NCBI GenBank assembly: GCA_015501595.1
Contig: JADNRX010000243.1
Location: forward strand, 1 to 64,000
Direction: 5' to 3'
Source: Hymenopellis radicata
Taxonomy: Eukaryota; Basidiomycota; Agaricomycetes; Agaricales; Physalacriaceae
Length of the DNA stretch: 64,000 nt
Shown here: positions 24,350 through 36,109 of the stretch, piece by piece
How the letters are laid out: each line of letters begins with the position of its first letter
Position numbering within the stretch: the stretch's first letter is position 1
The notes under the pieces: model-generated
The model's database searches: none
What the model saw: only the letters and a program-made list of their open reading frames with translations
Told to the model about the DNA's origin: nothing
Position numbers and translations under genes: made by a program

Positions 24350-24900
24350 CCTTCGGACACACCCCTCTCTCGGGGCTGTTCGAGGAGGACAGGAGCGCGC
24401 ATTGACGTCCACAGGGATGACGTGTCCTACGCGTTGTGAGGCAGTTGAAGACAGGGTGGAGCAGTGACGAGCCTGGTGAGGCGACTGCAGAGGCCCGTGG
24501 AAAGCTCAAGCTTGCTCTTTCTCCTCGTCCTCAGCGGTGACTAAATACTCTCCTTCCGACTTGTGGCTCCTTTGGCGCGTTGGCGCCACGCACGAGTCGC
24601 TCATCCAAGGGGTTTACGTGCTGTACGCGACAAGTGCCAGCATCCATTGTCGATTTCAGCCACGACGGCGGGAGGAAAGAGTGTCTGGAATTCCGGTCCG
24701 GTCATCCGCAGTTCAAATCACACCTCAATTACGATTATTACCAGCAGCATCCTGTCATCCTTTCTGCCACTAGCATTACCAGCACCCGTGCCCTAACGAA
24801 TAAGGTTGCGATTCCAAGATTGTCAATTATTTTTCCCAACCTAGGAGTTCGTCTCCCCACCTTATGTAGGGACAAGAAGAGCGCAAAGCGACACGAGTCG
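24350..24900. repeat. Duplicated block C, copy 2
   Basis: Counterpart of 9712-10345. The order of shared words is kept (CTACGCGTTGTRAGG, GACTGCAGAG.CCCGTGGAAAGC, TTTGGCGCGTTGGCGCCACG, GTTCGTCT(C/T)CCCACCTTA). Confidence 0.6.
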
Positions 24901-26125
24901 TCACAGGAGCGAGATGACCGCGTATTGGATATCCGCCGCTACGTGCTCCAACTCAGGTCAGCTCCAGATGCGGATCCAATAAAAACAAGAGTGCATTGTC
25001 GACGTATTACCCATGAAATATTCTTTTTATGCCTGTCCACCTCCCGCCCCTGAGTCGTGTGTCAGAAGAGACGCTTGAATTGAAAGCTGAGGTCGTCCGA
25101 TGTGGGCGAAGGTCACGGTGAAGAGTGAGGACCTGAAGAGGCAGAGAGGAAGATGAAAGTGTGCAGTGATGCGAGAATCTGTATGATTCGCTTGCGGAAA
25201 ACTGCAAGCGTGTCGAAAAAAACATCACACTTTTTTGGCTATCAGAGCAGTGCAACCGGTAGGTCATACTCGCTTGTTCACTCTTGTTCATAACAGTGAT
25301 ACAGGTGGACTATACATAACGAGTACATACTGTAAAGCATTGCTAAAGTCTAGTAAGCAATCTACATGGTATTTTTCCTTAAAGTCAGCCAAGACAAGAA
25401 AACTTTGGCGCACTTTTGGTCAAATAGTAGCTAGTAGCCGCTGAGCCACTGCTCTTGCAGCAGATAACCAGTGCAGCAAACTTGGAGAAGGCCCACAGCA
25501 AAAACTCGGAGCGACACTGTAGAGAGTCGCGAGCAGAGGTGGGCCTCGCATTCGAGTGCGAGAAGAAACAGACACTGGTCCCGGAGCCACGGAAAGGAAG
25601 AAAAGCCCTACTGCCAGACACAAGCGCGCGATCCTGAACAAAAGACTGACCTGCCCGTCGCAAGACCTGTGCAAAAATCAAATCCGATAAATTGGGCAAA
25701 CAAGGCAGCAAGTAACCGCTAGACTACTATCCCCGATTAGTCGCGAGTGATAGGCAGCAATAAGGCCCGGCCACAAGGTATCGAATCCAAAAAGTTACCC
25801 CTTTTCCACAGAAAGATCATTGGCACTAGGTAGCAGTGGCCTATCCACCATGAAGTAAACTGGATGCGTGTATGGAGAAGACGATGAGGCTGTTTCCAAT
25901 TGAGGGGGAGATACATCGAAGGCTCCCTCTCCCTCTCCTCTTCACCTCCATAGGCACCCTAAGCCCTCTCCGGATACCATCATCCTCCTGCAAACGGGCG
26001 GGGCACGCACAGTTGAGGTGCACAACCTCTTCGAGCTACGCTTTAGACGACCGCGTAGTATCTGAACATGACGAACAACGCCACGCCGTTATCCCGAACA
26101 AAGTTCTGAGCTCCGCCGTCGCCAA
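24901..26125. other. No gene seen
   Basis: Only short frames occur. Dispersed-family copies lie near 25245-25275 and 25720-25740; the latter is followed by GGTATCGAATCC (25775-25787), a B-box-like word that recurs as GGTCTCGAACCC near 31982. Confidence 0.3.
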
Positions 26126-27130
26126 AAACAAGACCTGCGGAAAAGAGTTAGACTCATGAACGTTTGTCTACAGCACACTTACGTCGGCCCAGCTTGGACA
26201 CCCTGTCCTTCCTTTGTCTTCCGGTCATCTGTCCGATTGAAACTTCTCCGCATCCATTCCTGTAATCGAAGAGTACCGCATATTGTCACGCCTTGTGCGG
26301 AAACAGCGTGCGGTAGTCCCATCTTAACGGTAGTCTGAGTATGCAGTTCTCGTTGATGCAGACGTCCACGTAGAGCCGCTGCTCCGCGTGTGGATGTCAA
26401 AATGGATAAGCAAATGAGGCGAGACCTCTCCCTTGGAGTACAAGAGGAGTCGGGTGTCACTAGTTGAGGCGGTCCGCAACGGTGACTAGGTCCTTGTCTT
26501 TCGACTTGGAACTCCCGTTCTACGTAGTCACGCTGTACGCTTGACACTCCCAGACGCTTAACAGTCGACAGCCCAAGTACCAGCATCCGTGTCGATTTCA
26601 ACCATGACGGCGGGGAGGAAAGTCGTCCGGAACCAAAGCGTCACCCAAACCAGACCTGCGAAGGCGTTAAATTTACGAACGTTCATCTAGAGCACACTTA
26701 CATTGGCCTACCTTCAACATTTGAACGTCCTGTTCTTTGGGTCCTTCGTCGTGCAGTCACCCATCTAGCTGAAACTGCTCCCATCAGAGGCCCCAAATCG
26801 ATTCGTCGCCGCTAGCGAGATGATACGGCATTCATAACCGTTCAAGGTCGCGTCTAATCAGGCCTTGTGCGGGAACGGCGCGCAGCAGTCTGAGTCCCAT
26901 CTCGATGATAGCGACCATAGGTAGTATCTCGTTCATGCAGACGCATAATCCTCGAAGGAAATGCCGATAAAGTCCGTGTGGAACTGCTGCTCCGGGTGTG
27001 AATCTGAAGGAAGATGTTAGGTCCCAATCAAGAGGGAACTGTGCAGGTCGCGTAAGCATTAGCGAGGGTGGCCTTGCGTCCGAGTCGGCGATCATTAGAC
27101 AGCGCCGGGAAGGACATGGTCGTGGTCGTT
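26126..27130. repeat. Diverged tandem duplication, about 520-bp period
   Basis: Two units begin near 26126 and 26650. They share GACCTGCG.A, GAACGTT(T/C)(G/A)TCTA.AGCACACTTAC, GGCCTTGTGCGG.AAC.GCG(T/C)GC and GTCCATGT-like tails. On the minus strand the second unit contains an open frame (27251-26832) with a hydrophobic C-terminal part (LYRHFLRGLCVCMNEILPMV), not recognised. The first unit's frame is more degraded. Confidence 0.45.
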
Positions 27131-27414
27131 CTTGAGATACAAACGACTGCAAGAACCGCCGCGGCGGAGCTCTCACCCTCGTCGTGGCGCGAGGAGCGAT
27201 AGCTGGGATATTGGTAGTTTGGTCTGGACGAAGAAGTATCTTTGCCGGCATCCATCATGCCCATGGGCTATCGAATAAAAGTGCGGTGATCCAATCCATG
27301 CAATCCATGGCCGGATACATAGCTGCTCCCTGAATGAAATCCTGCGAAAATCGCTCTTCGTGATCCCCGTTCTGTTTTTGAAAGGCTCGGCATCAGGTAG
27401 CGATTCAGCGGGGA

Positions 27415-28860
27415 CGTTATCCTTCATCCGAAGAGGATGTTCATCAGTCCGTGGCGAACACGCTCGTGCGCAGGTAGTTTGAGGCGTCCTAAGTCATGCA
27501 GTTACAGAGCGTGATCATGAAAAGCCGTCTACATTCGGAAGCCTAGTTTACATCGTAGCACAGCGAACGTCTGCAATGTGGTCTTGAGTACAAGCGAGTG
27601 CACGATAATAATATTAATTGGGAAAACGCACCTAATACCAGACTCATATTTCGCTCATTTTCATACGCTTTCACAGTCGTTGTCCTTGTTTCCGAGTATG
27701 ATCTGGCCACAGGGAGGACGATTGGAGGACGATGATGATGGGAGTGAAAGAGAAGAGGCTGTCGATCGTTTTTACCTCCTGCCATCATCATGACCGAGCA
27801 TGAGCTCGATACGCGTCACGTCTCTGGAGGAAATCATCGCGCAGACAATTTCATGGCCAACGAAAGTTAAACGGAGCGTAGAAATAAACGTTTCCTCAAT
27901 ACTTCTATGTACGTCTTTGTTTCTTTCATTTTGAATCTTTCGGCTCATAGTCATTGTACCAGAGTACTCAGATGCAGCGGATATCACCTCTCACTCAAAG
28001 GATTTTTGTGGACGAATGCCGAAACGCATCTGGGAAACAATAGACAGATGTGTAAAACACTCGCCGCAGGAGACATAGGCTTGGTGCGTAGTCAAATTGT
28101 GTATCTTCGACAACGCATAAACTCATCTATACGAATCAGCGCCTTGCTTTGTCTGGAAATCGTACCGTATGCGAAAGCGGCATTTAAACAAGCTATGTCG
28201 AAGCGCCTTTGCCATCAATCCGGTCAGCGTTGCATCATTCATCCCAAGTTGTTCGTAGTGCGGTCCACCTGAAAACATCGATATCACCCTTGTTCTAAGA
28301 TGCCTCTCTCAGCAGACCGGAACACCTATCTTCGCCGACGTCGTAGGTGATGCATCTAAGTCTCCACCCGTCTTCGGACACGTTTTGACGCCGCGACAGA
28401 TCCGATACAACACGCGCGGGCACGGACAGAGTGCGATGCTGATGGACCCTTGAGGCATATGGGACTGCCAGAGGATTTCGATGCGGTTGTGGACGCGTCG
28501 TGGGATGGTGTCTCGTTTCACGTTGATGAAGACTTTCGCCGCGGCGCATCTCCGAGAGCACGGGAGGTGCGTGCAATCTTTCATCCTCTAGTGTATTGAC
28601 ATCTCATCCAACCTTTCAGCTGCGCACATCGCCGATATTTTATCGGTCTACTCGCCTTCACATTCCTTGAAGCCTACGAGCAACACCTATCTTCGTCCAC
28701 GTTGTAGGCGACCTATCCAAGACCACTAACACTTGTCTCCATACACGGCGTTTGCCTGGGAGGTCTGGTGTTGGACGCGATCTTTGCAGATTTTCGGTGA
28801 TGTGTTTAACCTTTCTCCTCGACTTTGTTTAATTTTGATACGACATGCGCAGGCTCGGGC
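27415..28860. repeat. Duplicated block B, copy 2
   Basis: Counterpart of 5770-6990, somewhat longer. Similar order of shared words, ending with the GGTCTGGTGTTGGACGCGATCTTTGCAG region (compare 6740-6775). Open frames are short and not conserved between copies in length. Confidence 0.6.
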
Positions 28861-28869
28861 AGAGTTCTG

Positions 28870-29184
28870 TACTTGTCTGCAGGCGCAATACCCCATCAGG
28901 AACCGACACTCGCGGAAAGAGTATATCATTTATGTGGCTGGTCGGGCGGTTCAAGCAGCTCATGTCATCCAATTCGCTTGTGGTTTAGTCGACTATATAT
29001 CCGAAGTGGTTCGTGGACCGCGTGCAGCCTTGAGTGCGCTACTACGTGCCGGTACAGGTCGACTTGTCGGATTCCCATGACGCGCTTGTGTTCTTCCGCG
29101 CGCGGCAGCTTGGATGGTGTTGGGGGACATGATGATTTGGCTGCTGGCACGCAAGATTGCTTTGGAGGGACTCAGGGAGTCGGA
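28870..29184. other. No gene supported
   Basis: Short overlapping frames only (28733-29235, plus strand). No domain or splice-site pattern is recognised. Confidence 0.25.
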
Positions 29185-29448
29185 CGTAGAGATGTCGCGT
29201 GTTCTGAGTCTAATATTCGACAGACTTTTCCTTGATTATGACGGGGTGATGAATTTGAACCGAAACGAACTGTTTCTTGCGCTTTGATTCGAGCCCTGGG
29301 CTGATATATTATTTGTAAACTACGGGTTGTATGATTCGGTGAATTGTAGAGTGCTAGCGTTTGCTGTATGTCCACGTTGTTGGTACGCCCTCGGCTTTAG
29401 CGATGGTATGCCCGATCAAGGTTGCTTTCCTACCACCACCACTACGCA
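29185..29448 (+). promoter_or_regulatory. Duplicated upstream region of F-box gene D2
   Basis: Near copy of 16960-17222. The conserved part extends to the ATG, including CCCGATCAAGGTTGCT about 30 nt before it, so the promoter was duplicated with the gene. Confidence 0.5.
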
Positions 29449-30951
29449 ATGTCCGTCCTTCCTCTAGAGCTGCTACTGCTCATTTTCGACGAGACCTCAG
29501 TTCAGACATTGACTTCTCTATCTCTATGCTCTCATCAAACACGAATCTTGGTTTTCCGACTGCTGTACCGTCACGTCGCATTCAAGAACAATAAGGAGCT
29601 ATCCCAATTCCGTTCACGCGTCATTTCGGAGGCGAATGGTGGGACTCTTATTGATGAGTTGCGCATCGCAGACCATGTACGCCACTTGGAATTTGGCGGT
29701 GGCAGCGATGTAGAGTACGATGAGGATGAGTTGGAGCTGTTGGCATCGACGCTACAACATATGAAGGCTCTACGTGGATTGACGTGGTCGGCACTGCTCC
29801 CAGAAGATCGCACCATCTTCTCCGCCATTGGAACAGCTTGCAAAAGCCTCCAAAATCTTAGTTTCCATCTTGAGCAGTTCTTTGACGGTGACGATGGTGA
29901 GTGAGCTCAGGTTGGGAAATGTTCATCGTTGAAACCATTTTAGATGATTACACGTCAACTCTTTTCGGGTTCAAAGGACTTACACGCTTGGAGATCTTGG
30001 CGCCTTCGACGTGTACGTCTCGTATTCTATTCTCACATGCTAGACGCTCACGTTCTCTAGTTCTCGACAGTGGAAAGTTGCCAAGCAGCATGGTTGATAT
30101 GATTAGGGCGTCTCCAAATCTCGTAACCCTCGATTTATCGCTGAATACTTACGGCGCCCCGCGCCCTAAGTGGGATATCGACATGCTTTTCCAATCCATC
30201 GACATTGCGCCTACTACTCTGAGGCTTCGCAAGGCGGCTGACCTCGATCTTCATGTATTCACTGATTCCACGAAACCTGCGCCCTTTCGTTCTTTCCTCC
30301 TGGCTCATCATGAAAAAATCACATCCCTTGCACTTCCTGCGCCACGAGAAGATTTCGCACACGGTCCTCCGAGTCTAAATCTCCCGCCTGACACGCTTCC
30401 AGTACTACGAGAATTTGAAGGGACCATCTACTGGTGCTCTCAACTATCAAAGCTACAAGTCGCCTTCAAACTCGAAAGTCTCACAGTCCTTTCGGAGCGC
30501 TCGCTCTTCGAGGATGGCAAGGGCGACATGTTCCTAGAAGCGCTTCGAGCCTTTTCTTCGCTCCAAGCATTGCACATATTCGACAGAGAAACCTTCCTTT
30601 GTGCCGAGGACTTGAAGGGTATTGTAGACAATGCCCCTCATCTTGAGTCCCTCACATGTGCCTTCTCTACCTTGGAAACAGCGGTATGTCTATGCATTAG
30701 CTATAAGCACTTGCTTACTGATTTCATAGGATACCATTGGTTCTCAACTGTCATGCCTCAACTTACGGGTGTTAGCAGCTCATAGCCCCATGATTGACTC
30801 CGAAGAATTTGTTCGGACTCTGGCGAAATATTGTGCTTCTCTGGTAATGGTTGAAGACCTCTACCTGCATGATTACGGGTTACGCTCGGTGATGACTATC
30901 CTCAGGAAGGAAGGTGGTATCGAATTAGAGGTGTCGGAAACACACATATGA
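29449..30951 (+). CDS. F-box-like/LRR protein, twin 2 (458 aa)
   Basis: Proposed model: join(29449..29896,29944..30010,30044..30683,30730..30951), 1377 nt, identical in length to twin 1 at 17223. Exon number, intron positions and even the 33-nt second intron (GTGTAC..GCTAG) are conserved. The F-box-like domain is at residues about 3-45 (VLPLELLLLIFD). Individual exons differ in length by compensating changes: exon 1 is 9 nt longer, exon 3 is 9 nt longer, and exons 2 and 4 are 6 and 12 nt shorter. Many differences are in codon third positions, while the frame is intact in both. That suggests both copies were under selection after duplication. The role as an SCF adaptor is inferred from the domain only. 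Confidence 0.8.
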
Positions 30952-30989
30952 ACGGTGGCGCTTGCTTATGCTTACGATGTACATTGTGT

Positions 30990-33430
30990 GAGCTGCTACG
31001 GTAAATTATGTATTGCCATGTGTGTTCGCCGACATTCTTGGCATCCGAATTCGAGCGCGACAGTGTGCTTTTCGATGGTCACTCATGTTGCCCTAGACGA
31101 GGCTAGCAGTCGGTGCTCCAGGAAATCGTGCTCCTCCGCGGAAAGCCCTACTCACAAGGTGTAACTTTTACTATGCACACCGCACATAGCAGAATATGGT
31201 AGCCGCTACCTCTGCTGCTGATTAGATCAAAGGATTAGGCAGGAACATCTTCCAGTGCTGAAACCTAGATCAAAGGCAGTAAGTATGACATACCTACCGA
31301 CATAGCAAGACTGGACGGTGCTCGAGGAGAGAAGGGCATTGACACTGACCCCCTGAGTCTCCAATTTCCATGCACCCTCCCAGCCCTCTGCGCCAGTCAT
31401 GGCAAACAGGACGGTGCCGAGTATGAGGTGCTTGATGACAGGCGGCCGCGAGATATTGAGAGTTAGCCCTTCCTCCTTCTCCAGGTGAAGGATGCCTGCT
31501 AGCTGCGTGGAGTTCTTCATCAACGGATTCAAGAAAAAATGCTACAGACATATCTATAGGCGCAGTCAACCGCGCTTCCTTACTTGGATGGGCGTTTACC
31601 GTAGTAACAATAAAACACAATTCGAATTTCGAACACTCATATGCTACAGCTTAACCGTTAGGTTACACTAGCCGCTACCTACACTTGAGAGTCAGCCTGA
31701 ATAGCATCCCAAACAAAAGAACTGACTCGCCCCAACTACTAAGCATCAAAACGCCGAGGAAGGAAGAAAAAGTCGTAGCCGGTACAGTGACGCGAGGAGT
31801 ACATGATACCACTGTCGCATCTCCTCTGCACCCCGCCCATCGCAAGACTAGTCTGCAGAAATTCAGACCTCCAAAAGTGAGACCTCGGAAGAATGCAGTG
31901 GGCCACACTAGGCAGTAACCGCTAGACCACTGCCCCCGACTGGCCTTGAGGGACAAGCGGGAAATAAGGTTGGGCCACAAGGTCTCGAACCCAAAAAATG
32001 AATTCAGGATTCAAATCAAGACGTCCACAGGTAGTAGTGACCACTTCACCACCGAGGACAGCAGAAGGAGCGCGTATTTCAAACGCATTCAGGATGACGC
32101 CAACATGATTCGCCCCGTCTCCACGAGCCATCCTCGACACGAGAAGCTGAGAACGGAGATACATCATCCAAAGTTCCCTCTCCTCTTCCTCTCCACGAGC
32201 ATCCTTGTTCTCCAATATGCACTGTAGCTCGTAGTTCAAGAACGCCGGTCCACGATGAGCGACGACCAACAGTCATTGTGGAGAAAAAGAAAAAGTGTCC
32301 GGAATTCCGCTCCGGCGCTCCGCCCATGAAATTTAGCAGAAAAACGAGGGGGGTAGACAAGAGGAAAGAGGGATGTACAGGTGAGAAGACGAACACAGCA
32401 CGTCATCAGGACGAAGATTAAAGAGGGCGAAGGGCGAAAGAAAGGAGATGAGCACTGCAGAGCAAATGATCCTCATTCGTAGTGTAACAAAAGGTTTGGG
32501 CCTCATCTCAACCCCAGAGCATGCGCTACATGTACCGTTAGGCTAGATGGGCGACGGAGATCTACTACGAAAAGACAAAATGTATCTGAGTCGCAATAGG
32601 ATCGCGAGCAAGAAACTCACATCTTGTCCTAGGCCAAGCAATAGAAGACATACTTAGCAGGGACTGCATGAATGGACGAATGTGCGGCTGGCGGCGGACA
32701 ACAGCAGGCGGTACGTGTCCCCCCGCCATCAACATGTCGCGGAAAGTCACACCCCAAAAATACACATTCACACCGTTATATGACGGACGGTAAGCAAACC
32801 GGTACCGCTGCACTACCTCTGCCGTCAATGGTGGAAACAAGCACGCCTGGAACAACACCGAACCCAGACCCGGGTCGTCGCTCGAAAGGCGTATAAAAGA
32901 AAACTCAACTCGTCGCAAAGACGTATAGAGAAAAATGCATATACACGTGAGGGAGGAGACCTGAGAGGCTTCAAGTTAACGTAGCAGAAAAAGATTGATG
33001 ATGGTATGCGGTACTACAGCTCGCGCTTTAACCGTTAGGTCACGCCGGCTACAGCAGGTACCGGCAGACAGTCAGTTTGGGATCCCGAATGAAAGACCTG
33101 AGTTGCCGAGGTGACACGATCCATCCTAGGAAGAAAGGAGAAGAGGAGAGTCTAGGTTGGCCGAAGCCGCGAGGAGTACCATCCACGAGAAGTCGCGCCA
33201 AGATCTCCATAAATTAAAACATCAATTCCCAATCGCGTACAGCTTAGTACACGCGAGAGTTAAAGCAACATTGAAACTCGGGAAGCAGAAATACAGGCGG
33301 GAAGTGTGAAGATGGAAGGAGGGCGCCCTGCGATGACGGGGTCCTCTCTGTCTGCCATCATCTTCTCCTCGGGGCGTGCACAGTCGAGATGGCAGGAGGA
33401 CTTCGTGGCAGAGCTATGCTCCTCTTCCTT
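30990..33430. other. No gene supported; repeat-rich
   Basis: Contains dispersed-family copies near 31640-31680, 31905-31930, 32520-32550 and 33010-33050, and GTCCGGAATTCCG.TCCGG-type words (32297) also seen at 24688. Minus-strand frames 31532-31227 and 31620-31294 are open but not recognised. Confidence 0.3.
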
Positions 33431-33439
33431 CTACCCCCT

Positions 33440-34140
33440 CCCTTCTTCACTCATCCGCAGTGTCGTCGTACAACTTGTCGCTGTTGAACAGAGGAATCTG
33501 CAGCGAGCGTAAGGCGGGAATGAGCGATAACCACAGTCAACGACGTACACTACGCCATCGATAGTGAGCGACGTTTCGGCAATATTGCTAGCAATAACAA
33601 CTTTGCGACTGGGTGGTCCAGCGGAGAGAGCTCGAAGACCTTGATCGTCTGCGGAGAGCGAGGCGTGGAGTGGGATGAGTTGAGTGAGGTGATGTCCTTG
33701 GAATTCCATATGGGTATGGTCTCGGCTTGCGCGTTGATCTCGCGACACGCGTCTTAGATCTCCTTCGCGCCCACCAAGATGTCGACAGGTCCCTCCGTAT
33801 CCATCTGCCCATCTCCACATTTCATCCTCTCAGTACTCCCACTGATGCACCTCCAGACGCGCGCTCTCGGCTAATCATACGAGACGGCGTCTTGTGCGAG
33901 GTGATGGAGAGACGCAGACGGTGGCGGACAAAAGCGACAGTCTAAATGCCAGCGTCCAAAGTCCAGCGTTCCCTGAGCGGACAAGACGGAGTCGTTTTCG
34001 AGGTGGTTATAAACACGGAGGAGCGACGAATGCCTGACAAGCGCATCTCCACCGAGGAAAGCGGTGACTACCACGCCATCTCCCGAATCGCGTGTCCTTT
34101 CTCGTGCGGTGCTCGCCAGTGAAGTTCACGTCGTCGACTT
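33440..34140 (-). pseudogene. DEAH-box RNA helicase remnant 1
   Basis: On the minus strand, about 33690-33540 reads IPLHASLSADDQ, then RKVVIASNIAETSLTIDGVV and YVVDCGY. This is the helicase C-terminal domain of DEAH-box RNA helicases (motif V region, ATNIAETSLTIDG). Just upstream in another frame is KEI..ACREINAQAETIP. Further downstream on the plus map, 33871-34074 reads SSLLRVYNHLENDSVLSAQG, which resembles the HLTLLRVYN segment of the C-terminal helical region, but it lies on the wrong side for simple collinearity, so the locus is rearranged as well as frameshifted. Dead. Confidence 0.65.
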
Positions 34141-34159
34141 TACGCTAGAGAACGCTTCA

Positions 34160-36100
34160 GAGCCGATGGTCTAAGCAACGTCAATCTTAGCGCTGAGCTA
34201 TGACGGAGAAAAGAATAGAATGTGCGGAGTCTCGGTTCGGTGTTCCGGTCGTGCGCGATTTAGTTGTTTGGTTTAGCGAATTCGTGCACGATTGCATAAT
34301 GAGATTCGCGGATATTCATTAGGTTGTGCAGACAGATCTAACAAAAAACAATGCATTCAACGACTAGCTGCAGTCCGACCGCTAGGTCAAACTCGCTCGG
34401 TAGTATAGCTTAATTGTATCTAGTCTACATAGGACTTTCAAGAACAAAGGACTACGAGAAAAGTATTTTCAAAGCTGTTAACTACCGCGGCAGCGAGTGA
34501 GCTACTACCCCAGCATCAGATCTCCACCTGCTTCATACTTCGCGTCAACTTGAAAGTGGCCAAGACCGAAAAGTCACTGTAGCACATAGCCGATGGCTGA
34601 CCTCTTTGACAGGAGGGATTGCCGTGAACCAAAACACATTTCCCACATGCTATGGCAACGTCGAGTCAACCAGTGAGCCACGGACACGTTGATTCAAAAA
34701 AAAAGACGGGGGAAGAGTCAAGACTGGAATGAGTGAAGTTCAACCGCTACGTCAAACTCGCTTCCCTAGGTAGGAAGGCTCAATGATGATGAGGGTGGAA
34801 GCTGGGCGCTGAGGGGCGGAAGAATCTTACCATCATTATCCTCATGGCAGCTACTAGGATGGAGAAGGAGGAGAAGGACCCGTCCAGACAGTTGAAGCTG
34901 GTCCAGCACTGACACGACGGCTGTCTGCGCGGGTATCAGGCCGAGTGATAAAGAGGAATGGAAACACACACACGGAGTAGACAGGTGACTCTCAAAGGTA
35001 ACCACCCATGACGGAAGATAAAAGGGTTTCTGAGCACGCAAAGACGTCGCATTCAACCGTTAGGCTAGCTCGGCCGTCCGAAATTGTTCTTCCAAGTACT
35101 ACAGTCAACCAAACTGTGTATGCAAGTAGGCAGGAATTGCGGATTAAAAAAATAGACCTGTTCGGATTCCAACGGAATGACAGCAAGTAACCGGTATGCC
35201 ACCTGTGTCGCCAATTGGACAACTTCTAGCGTGCATCAAAGGGAGTCTTTCCAATTCGTGCTGTCCAGAAATGGAGTTGTCATTCGGGGCGTCGGCGTTC
35301 ATCGACATCGTATGCCCATGCAGAAAAAAGAGGTCGTAGCAAGTGAACACAAGGAGGGTTGCGGATAGTAGTATCCGAATCATTAGATGACATCCCGTGA
35401 AAGCTCCTCCACAACGAAGTGTCGCACCTAATCCAGTCAGCGTGAGGAAGCGCTACAGACGGCGCGTCCTTCCTCATACGTCGACGCGATACTAGCCAGA
35501 TTGTGCAAGTCCAAGTGCCGCGCCTTAGTAGGTGAGTTCGACTTCCCGCTCATTGTTCATCCGTTGCCCCAGAGGACGGCCAGCGTCTGGTGGCGAACGT
35601 GAGGTTCCCGAGTCCGTCCCTGCTGAGGCGAATGGGTGGATGACTCCAAGACAAATCCCAGATGTTGCAATCCGTATTCATCGGCGTGAAGAGCAAGGAA
35701 CCCGAAGTGGAGGCAAATGGCAAGAGTTACACACGAGTGACAAGACGAACACGGCGCACCACCAAGCTGAAGATGACGAACGCGGAGGGATCATCAAAGC
35801 CTAATCCGTATAGATATTCAACAGGAGAGAGAAGATGAACAGGCGCGCTGAGCGCGTGCAAGGGAGGAGACAGGGGGAAGAAAAAGTGGGTCTTCGCGTC
35901 CTGGACTATATATATGCATTGCTGCTTAAACGTTACATCTGCAGACAGAGTCAGTCTAGGTGATGTTATGACGGCATAAAAAACTAACCTGCATGCTCTA
36001 TTGATCCTGTTTAAGCGTGAAAACGCTGTGAAGAAAGAAGAAGCGGATGGTGCTGATGACTCGGAGGAAGTGTGGTCGGCGCATGAAGATGGAAGTGTCG
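34160..36100. other. No gene supported
   Basis: Dispersed-family copies near 34370-34400, 34740-34770 and 35045-35070, plus TAAGC/GAGCTACT-type partner words at about 34497 and 35185. The remainder consists of short frames. Confidence 0.3.
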
Positions 36101-36109
36101 CCTTAACGG

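Larger units (their letters stand above)
8065..35070 (-). repeat. Dispersed tRNA-like (A-box) repeat family
   Basis: At least a dozen short copies read on the minus strand as GCCGG(T/C)(T/G)TGACCTA(G/A)CGGTTAAGCTGTAGC with variation. Sites are near 8080, 8275, 13335, 21590, 23515, 23930, 25250, 31645, 31915, 32530, 33025, 34375, 34745 and 35050. The core (T..CCTAGCGGTTA..CTG) resembles a tRNA A box. The copy near 31645 is followed about 25 nt on by GTTCGAAATTC, which resembles a B box. All copies have the same orientation. Neighbouring words also recur (AAAAGAACTGACCT-like and GGCAGCAAGTAAG-like), so the true unit is longer. A tRNA-derived SINE or decayed tRNA genes are possible. The coordinates give the range, not one continuous element. 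Confidence 0.4.

Noticed and set aside
26832..27251. Membrane-protein gene on the minus strand
   Set aside because: Only a short hydrophobic stretch, no start or splice sites, and the tandem sister unit does not keep the frame.
31900..32000. Possible tRNA gene (A box near 31920, B-box-like GGGTTCGAGACC near 31985 on the minus strand)
   Set aside because: On the minus strand the B box would come before the A box, so no tRNA can be folded; kept only as part of the dispersed repeat family.
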